Shown: positions 59,681 through 64,000 of the stretch, piece by piece | Layout of the letters: each line of letters starts with the position of its first letter | Position numbering within the stretch: position 1 is the first letter of the stretch | Assembly: GCF_001426245.1 (NCBI RefSeq) | Contig: NZ_LMCM01000008.1 | Coordinates: forward strand, 248,001-312,000 | Source: Phycicoccus sp. Root101 | GTDB lineage: Bacteria > Actinomycetota > Actinomycetes > Actinomycetales > Dermatophilaceae | Length of the DNA: 64,000 bases | Direction: 5' to 3' | Made by a program: the position numbers and the translations under genes | Notes under the pieces: generated by a model | What the model was told of the DNA's origin: nothing | The model's database searches: none | Seen by the model: the letters and a program-made list of their open reading frames with translations, nothing else

Positions 59681-61009
59681 GTGCCACCAGCCCCGCGACC
59701 TGCCCCGACGTCCGGCGTGGCGGTCCAGCACCGCACCGTCCGCACCCTCGTCGGGTCGCAGATGCTCGGCGGGGTCGGGGTCGCCAGCGGGGTGGCCGTG
59801 GGTTCGCTGCTGGCCGAGGACGTGAGCGGCTCGGCCGAGCTCGCCGGGCTGGGAGGCACCTTCCAGGTCCTCGGGGGCGCCCTCATCGCCGTGCCGATGG
59901 CCCGCCTCATGGCACGGAGCGGGCGCCGACCCGGGCTGGTCATGGGGTACGTCCTCGGCATCCTCGGTGCCGTCCTGCTCATCGTGGCCGGCGTGGTGCG
60001 CAGCTTCCCGCTCCTGCTCGTGGCGAGCGTGCTGTTCGGTGGGGCGACCACCGCCAACAGCCAGGCCCGGTATGCCGCGGCGGACCTCGCGGACGATGCC
60101 CACCGCGGGCGCGACCTCAGCATCGTCGTCTGGGCCACGACCGTGGGCGCGGTGCTCGGGCCGAACCTCGTCGGCCTCGCGGGCGGCGTCGCCGATGTCC
60201 TGCACCTGCCCGCACTGACCGGTGCGTTCGTCTTCTCGCTCGTCGGGTTCGCCCTCGCGGCGGTGCTCCTCACCGTGCGGCTGCGCCCCGACCCGCTCCT
60301 GCTCGCCCGGCGTCGCGCGCACGACGCGGCACCCCACGACCTCGTGGAGCGCCCCCACGGGTCGGTCGTCCGCGGTGCCCGCGTCGTGCTCGCCAGTCCG
60401 GCGGCCCTGTTGGGGCTGGTGGCGGTGGCGCTCGGTCACGTGGTGATGGTCAGCGTCATGGTGATGACACCGCTGCACATGCACCACGGCGGCTCGACGC
60501 TGCGGCTCATCGGCCTGGTCATCAGCATCCACATCCTCGGCATGTACGCGCTCTCGCCGGTCGTCGGCACGGCGGTCGACCGGTTCGGTGCCCGGCCCGT
60601 CGTGGGGGTCGGCTCGGTCGTCCTGCTGGCGGCCTGCCTGCTCGCGGCCCAGGCACCCACCGGCTGGTCGCCTGGCCTGGCCGTCGGCCTCTTCCTGCTC
60701 GGCGTGGGCTGGTCGTGCACCCTCGTCAGCGGCTCCACCCTCATCGCAGGGGCGGTGCCGGTGGCCGAGCGGGCCGGGGCCCAGGGCGCCTCCGACCTCG
60801 CGATGGGGCTCGCCGCCGGTGGGGGAGGAGCGCTCGCCGGGGTGGTCGTCGGCCAGCTCGGGTACGGCGCACTCGGCCTCGGCGCGGCCGTCGTCGCCGT
60901 CGCCATCGGGCTCGCTGCCGCCTTCCTCCGAGGACCCCGGGGGCACCTGGTCGAGACGGCCGCCCACACGCCGCCCGGCGTCGAACCGACCGACAGCAGG
61001 GTTCGTTAG
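59681..61009 (+). CDS. MFS transporter
   Basis: A 442-aa protein with 12 hydrophobic segments in two halves. The loop motif after helix 2 is ARLMARSGRRPGLVM, and the C-half equivalent is AVDRFGARPVVGVG. A basic central loop (RRRAHDAAPHDLVERPHG) separates the halves. It looks like a drug/H+ antiporter-type MFS; substrate unknown. The start GTG 59681 is supported by the TAGCCT hexamer 6 nt upstream. Its stop codon TAG (61007-61009) is part of the -10 hexamer of the next gene. Confidence 0.88.
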   Translation: MPPAPRPAPTSGVAVQHRTVRTLVGSQMLGGVGVASGVAVGSLLAEDVSGSAELAGLGGTFQVLGGALIAVPMARLMARSGRRPGLVMGYVLGILGAVLLIVAGVVRSFPLLLVASVLFGGATTANSQARYAAADLADDAHRGRDLSIVVWATTVGAVLGPNLVGLAGGVADVLHLPALTGAFVFSLVGFALAAVLLTVRLRPDPLLLARRRAHDAAPHDLVERPHGSVVRGARVVLASPAALLGLVAVALGHVVMVSVMVMTPLHMHHGGSTLRLIGLVISIHILGMYALSPVVGTAVDRFGARPVVGVGSVVLLAACLLAAQAPTGWSPGLAVGLFLLGVGWSCTLVSGSTLIAGAVPVAERAGAQGASDLAMGLAAGGGGALAGVVVGQLGYGALGLGAAVVAVAIGLAAAFLRGPRGHLVETAAHTPPGVEPTDSRVR

Positions 61010-61012
61010 CCT
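61007..61012 (+). promoter_or_regulatory. -10 element of a probable leaderless promoter, fused to a stop codon
   Basis: TAGCCT, 6 nt, then GTG 61019. The TAG is at once the stop codon of the MFS gene and the start of the hexamer. Confidence 0.6.
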
Positions 61013-61018
61013 GCACAG

Positions 61019-64000
61019 GTGAACCAGCCGACCGACGAGACCCCCACCGCCCCGGCTGCCGACCCCGACCCCCGTGGTGAACGCGTCGCCGCGGCCGTGA
61101 AGACCTGGCAGCGCCACCTGGTCGACCTCGGCGGGCGCAACACCCTGCTCTGGTACCGCGACCTCCCCACGGGCACCCTCGACCTCACCACCGCCCACCC
61201 GGGCGGCCTCGCCATGCTCCTCGCCGGTCGGCCCACCCGCCTGTCCGACCTGGTCCGCGAGCCCGCGGCCCTGGACGAGGCACGGCGGCGCGCGCGCACC
61301 ATACGGTCCAAGACCCTCGAGCTCTCCGAGGAGCGGGGCATCGCCGCGGGCTTCATCGCGATCGGTATGGCGACGTGGACCGTCCGCGGGGCCTCGCGCC
61401 CCCCGGCGGCCCCGGTCCTGCTGCGCTCCTGCGTCCTCAAGCCGACCGGTGCCGCGCGCGAGGACTTCGACCTCGACCTCGGCAGCGACGTGGAGTTCAA
61501 CCCGGTGCTCGAGCACTACCTGCGGTCCGAGCAGGGTCTCGACCTCGACACCGACGCCCTCGAGGACCTTGCGACCGCGAGCGGCAGCTTCGACGCGTAC
61601 CCCGTGTACGAGCGGCTCAAGCAGCTCTGCGCCGCGGTCCCCGACTTCGCGATCACCCCGCGGCTGGTCGTCGGCACCTTCTCGTACGCCAAGCTCCCGA
61701 TGGTGGCCGACCTTGCAGCGCAAGGGAGCTCCCTCGCCGACCACGATGTCGTCGCCGCCCTGGCGGGTGACCCGGGGGCGCTGCGCGCGGTGCGCACCCG
61801 GGTGCCGGAGTTCCCCGCGGACGCGGACCCGTCGCACGAGCTGCTCATCCTCGACGCCGACTCGACGCAGCAGGCCGCCATCGACGCGGTCCGTTCGGGT
61901 GCGCACCTCGTCATCAAGGGCCCACCCGGAACGGGCAAGTCACAGACCATCGCTAACCTCATCGCCAGCCTGGCGGGGGAGGGCAAGCGGGTGCTGTTCG
62001 TCGCCGAGAAGCGGGCCGCCATCGACGCCGTGCTGGGGCGTCTGGACAACGTGGGCCTGTCCGACCTCGTGCTCGACGCCTACGACGGCGCCAGCAACAA
62101 GCGACGGCTGGCGCAGGAGTTCGGCAAGGCGCTCGAACGCGGCACCAGCACCACCGAGCCCGACACCGCCGAGATCGAACGCGACCTCGTCGACCGCCGC
62201 GCCATCCTCGTCGAGCACTCCAGGGCCCTGCACGAGGTGCGTCAGCCCTGGGGCGTCTCGGCCCACCAGGCGCAGGAGGCCATCGCCACCCTGGGCGCTG
62301 CCCGGCACTCGCCGACCTCGCGCGTCCGGGTCCGCGGCCAGCAGCTCGCCGATCTCGACCGCCGCCGGGTCCAGGAGCTCGGCCGCCAGCTCACCGAGGC
62401 GGCATCGCTGGGCGCCTGGTCGACCGAGGACGGGTCCGACCCGTGGTTCGGCGCCCGCATCCCGACCTCCGAGGAGGCGGTCCGCGCCCGCGAGATCACC
62501 AGCCGCCTCGCCGAGGGTCAGCTCCAGGACGTCGAGCAGACCATGACCGAGGTGTTCGCCGAGGTCAGCCTGCCGCGCGCCGAACGCGTCGGCGACTGGG
62601 GCGTCGTCCTCGACTCGGTGTCGAAGGTCCGCGACACCCTCGAGGTGTTCCGGCCCGAGGTGTTCGACATCCCCCTGGGCGATCTCGTGGCGGCGACCGG
62701 CTCGAAGTCCTACCGCGCCGAGCACGACGTCGAGCTCGGCGCGTGGTCCCGGTGGCGCCTGAGGCGTCAGGCCCGTTCGTTGCTGCGCCCCGGCCCGCCG
62801 CCCACCGACCTGCACGCGGCCCTGGTCGACGCGCAGCAGCAGCGCACGTCGTGGCAGGCCATGGCCGGCGCCGGTGGCCGCCCCGAGATCCCGCTCGAGC
62901 TCGACCGGGCGCAGGCGGCATACGACTCCCTCGCGCAGGACCTGCGCTGGCTCGGCGAGCGGCTCGCCCCCACCGCCGCCGGCGGTGACCTCATGGGTAC
63001 CCCGCTGACCGAGCTGCAGCAGCGGATGGCCGACCTGGCCTCCCGCCCCGAGCGGCTCACCGTCGTCCCGCGCGTCCTCGGCGCCCTCGACGCCCTGCGC
63101 GCCGCGGGCATGGGGCCCTTGGTCGACGACCTCGCCCGCCGCGGCGTCGAGCCCGACGACGTGTCGGCCGAGCTGGACTTCGTGTGGTGGACCTCGCTGT
63201 CCGAGGACCTCATCGTGCGCGACTCGCGGTACGGGGCCCACGACGGGGCCCAGCTCCTGCGGGTGGCGGCGGAGTACGTCACCGCCGACCACGCCCACCT
63301 GGCCGCGAGCGCCGACCGCGTCCGCGCCGGAGCCGCCCGCAAGCTGCGCGAGGTCCTCGCCGACCACCCCGAGCAGGAGGCGCTGGTGAGGGCAGAGGCT
63401 GGTAAGTCGCGGCGCCACCGGCCGCTGCGCGAGCTGCTGCCCAAGGCAGGGGAGACCTTGACCGCGGCCAAGCCCGCGTGGGCGATGAGCCCGCTGGTCG
63501 TCGCCTCGATCCTGCCGCCGGGACGCTGGTTCGACGTGGTCATCTTCGACGAGGCCTCGCAGATCCCACCCGCGCAGGCGGTCTCTGCGATCTCCCGCGC
63601 CCACCAGGTCGTCGTCGCCGGTGACGAGCGCCAGCTCCCGCCGACGAACTTCTTCACCTCAGCGGTCGACGAGGACCTCGCGCCGGACTCGGAGACGCTG
63701 ACCGAGGGGTTCGAGTCGGTGCTCGACGTGCTGACCGCCGCCCTGCCGACGCGTCGCCTGTCGTGGCACTACCGCTCGCTCGACGAGCGCCTCGTCGCGT
63801 TCGCCAACCGTGAGATGTACGACGGCTCGCTCGTGACCTTCCCCGGCACGGGCACCGACGCCGTGGTGCGCCTCGAGTCGGTCGAGGGTTCCGGCGTCGT
63901 CGCGCCCGGCGAGGAGGCCATCGAGTCGACGGAGGCCGAGGTCGACCGGGTCGTGGCCCTGGTCCTCGAGCACGCCCGCACCCGACCGCAGGAGTCGCTC
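61019..64000 (+). CDS. DUF4011-type superfamily 1 helicase/AAA ATPase (3' end outside window)
   Basis: The frame runs open from GTG 61019 to the window end, 994 codons. The N-terminal DUF4011 region contains VKTWQRHLVDLGGRNTLLWY and a DLDLGSDVEFNPVLEHYL segment. Walker A is GPPGTGKSQ (Gly301-Ser308), and Walker B lies at about residue 844 (VVIFDEASQIPPAQAV) after an inserted region of more than 500 residues, followed by VVVAGDERQLPPTNFF and RRLSWHYRSLDERLV. It belongs to the DNA2/NAM7 helicase group. Relatives have a C-terminal nuclease-like domain, not visible here. The role in the cell is not established. The TAGCCT hexamer 6 nt before the GTG supports this start. Confidence 0.88.
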   Translation, partial: MNQPTDETPTAPAADPDPRGERVAAAVKTWQRHLVDLGGRNTLLWYRDLPTGTLDLTTAHPGGLAMLLAGRPTRLSDLVREPAALDEARRRARTIRSKTLELSEERGIAAGFIAIGMATWTVRGASRPPAAPVLLRSCVLKPTGAAREDFDLDLGSDVEFNPVLEHYLRSEQGLDLDTDALEDLATASGSFDAYPVYERLKQLCAAVPDFAITPRLVVGTFSYAKLPMVADLAAQGSSLADHDVVAALAGDPGALRAVRTRVPEFPADADPSHELLILDADSTQQAAIDAVRSGAHLVIKGPPGTGKSQTIANLIASLAGEGKRVLFVAEKRAAIDAVLGRLDNVGLSDLVLDAYDGASNKRRLAQEFGKALERGTSTTEPDTAEIERDLVDRRAILVEHSRALHEVRQPWGVSAHQAQEAIATLGAARHSPTSRVRVRGQQLADLDRRRVQELGRQLTEAASLGAWSTEDGSDPWFGARIPTSEEAVRAREITSRLAEGQLQDVEQTMTEVFAEVSLPRAERVGDWGVVLDSVSKVRDTLEVFRPEVFDIPLGDLVAATGSKSYRAEHDVELGAWSRWRLRRQARSLLRPGPPPTDLHAALVDAQQQRTSWQAMAGAGGRPEIPLELDRAQAAYDSLAQDLRWLGERLAPTAAGGDLMGTPLTELQQRMADLASRPERLTVVPRVLGALDALRAAGMGPLVDDLARRGVEPDDVSAELDFVWWTSLSEDLIVRDSRYGAHDGAQLLRVAAEYVTADHAHLAASADRVRAGAARKLREVLADHPEQEALVRAEAGKSRRHRPLRELLPKAGETLTAAKPAWAMSPLVVASILPPGRWFDVVIFDEASQIPPAQAVSAISRAHQVVVAGDERQLPPTNFFTSAVDEDLAPDSETLTEGFESVLDVLTAALPTRRLSWHYRSLDERLVAFANREMYDGSLVTFPGTGTDAVVRLESVEGSGVVAPGEEAIESTEAEVDRVVALVLEHARTRPQESL

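Noticed and set aside
1-64000. CRISPR array
   Set aside because: I found only short tandem repeats (15-bp at 4422, 11-bp at 19194) without spacers, and no cas genes.

Overview
The window is high-GC actinobacterial chromosome, most like the Micrococcales family Intrasporangiaceae. The evidence is GTG starts, many TANNNT-N6-start (leaderless-looking) promoters, an IdeR with textbook residue numbering, a c-di-AMP riboswitch before an NlpC/P60 hydrolase, a guanidine-III riboswitch, and frequent use of the heptamer GTATGCC/GGCATAC inside genes. The genus is my inference.

Layout. 0-4.4 kb: a glycoside hydrolase family 3 gene (5' end missing) and a GH35 beta-galactosidase, closed by tandem repeats and a long hairpin. 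4.6-20 kb: ordinary chromosomal genes. These are a short-chain dehydrogenase and a hotdog-fold protein (coupled), an MFS transporter, IdeR, the riboswitch-controlled NlpC/P60 protein, a DsbA/FrnE-like oxidoreductase, a macrodomain protein, a Ca2+/H+ antiporter, a DUF1028 protein, a GH13 alpha-glucosidase, a PBP4-type carboxypeptidase, an alpha/beta hydrolase, an OhrR-like MarR regulator, an ankyrin protein and small membrane proteins. 19.8-27.7 kb: a sugar operon with a divergent DeoR regulator, an ABC importer without its ATPase, a class II aldolase, an ADP-dependent sugar kinase homologue and a YihS-type AGE isomerase. Together these make an isomerase-kinase-aldolase route, and a variant sulfoglycolytic (sulfo-EMP) pathway is the most interesting reading. 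27.8-33.1 kb: a large patatin-domain membrane protein, a guanidinium-type SMR exporter under a guanidine-III riboswitch, a frameshifted gene and membrane proteins.

33.26-53.33 kb: a 20-kb integrative element in the 3' half of tRNA-Arg(CCT), bounded by an exact 48-bp direct repeat. A third, diverged tRNA-Arg 3' fragment at 38.18 kb splits it in two. The left part (about 5 kb) has lower GC and carries a proteasome/HslV-like Ntn-hydrolase with Thr1/Asp17/Lys33, a PD-(D/E)XK-like protein, a small zinc-finger-like protein and two divergent membrane proteins. The right part (about 15 kb) carries an 880-aa membrane protein and a 453-aa protein of unknown function, a type III restriction-modification pair, a MobF relaxase-helicase, an excisionase-like protein and a tyrosine integrase. 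With a relaxase but no visible type IV secretion genes it looks like an integrative mobilizable element with defence cargo.

53.4-64 kb: chromosome resumes with a membrane protein, a tandem universal stress protein behind a DosR-like box, a secreted matrixin-like metalloprotease, a LacI regulator, a secreted beta-helix protein resembling GH55 enzymes, an MFS transporter and the first 994 codons of a DUF4011-type superfamily 1 helicase that runs off the window.
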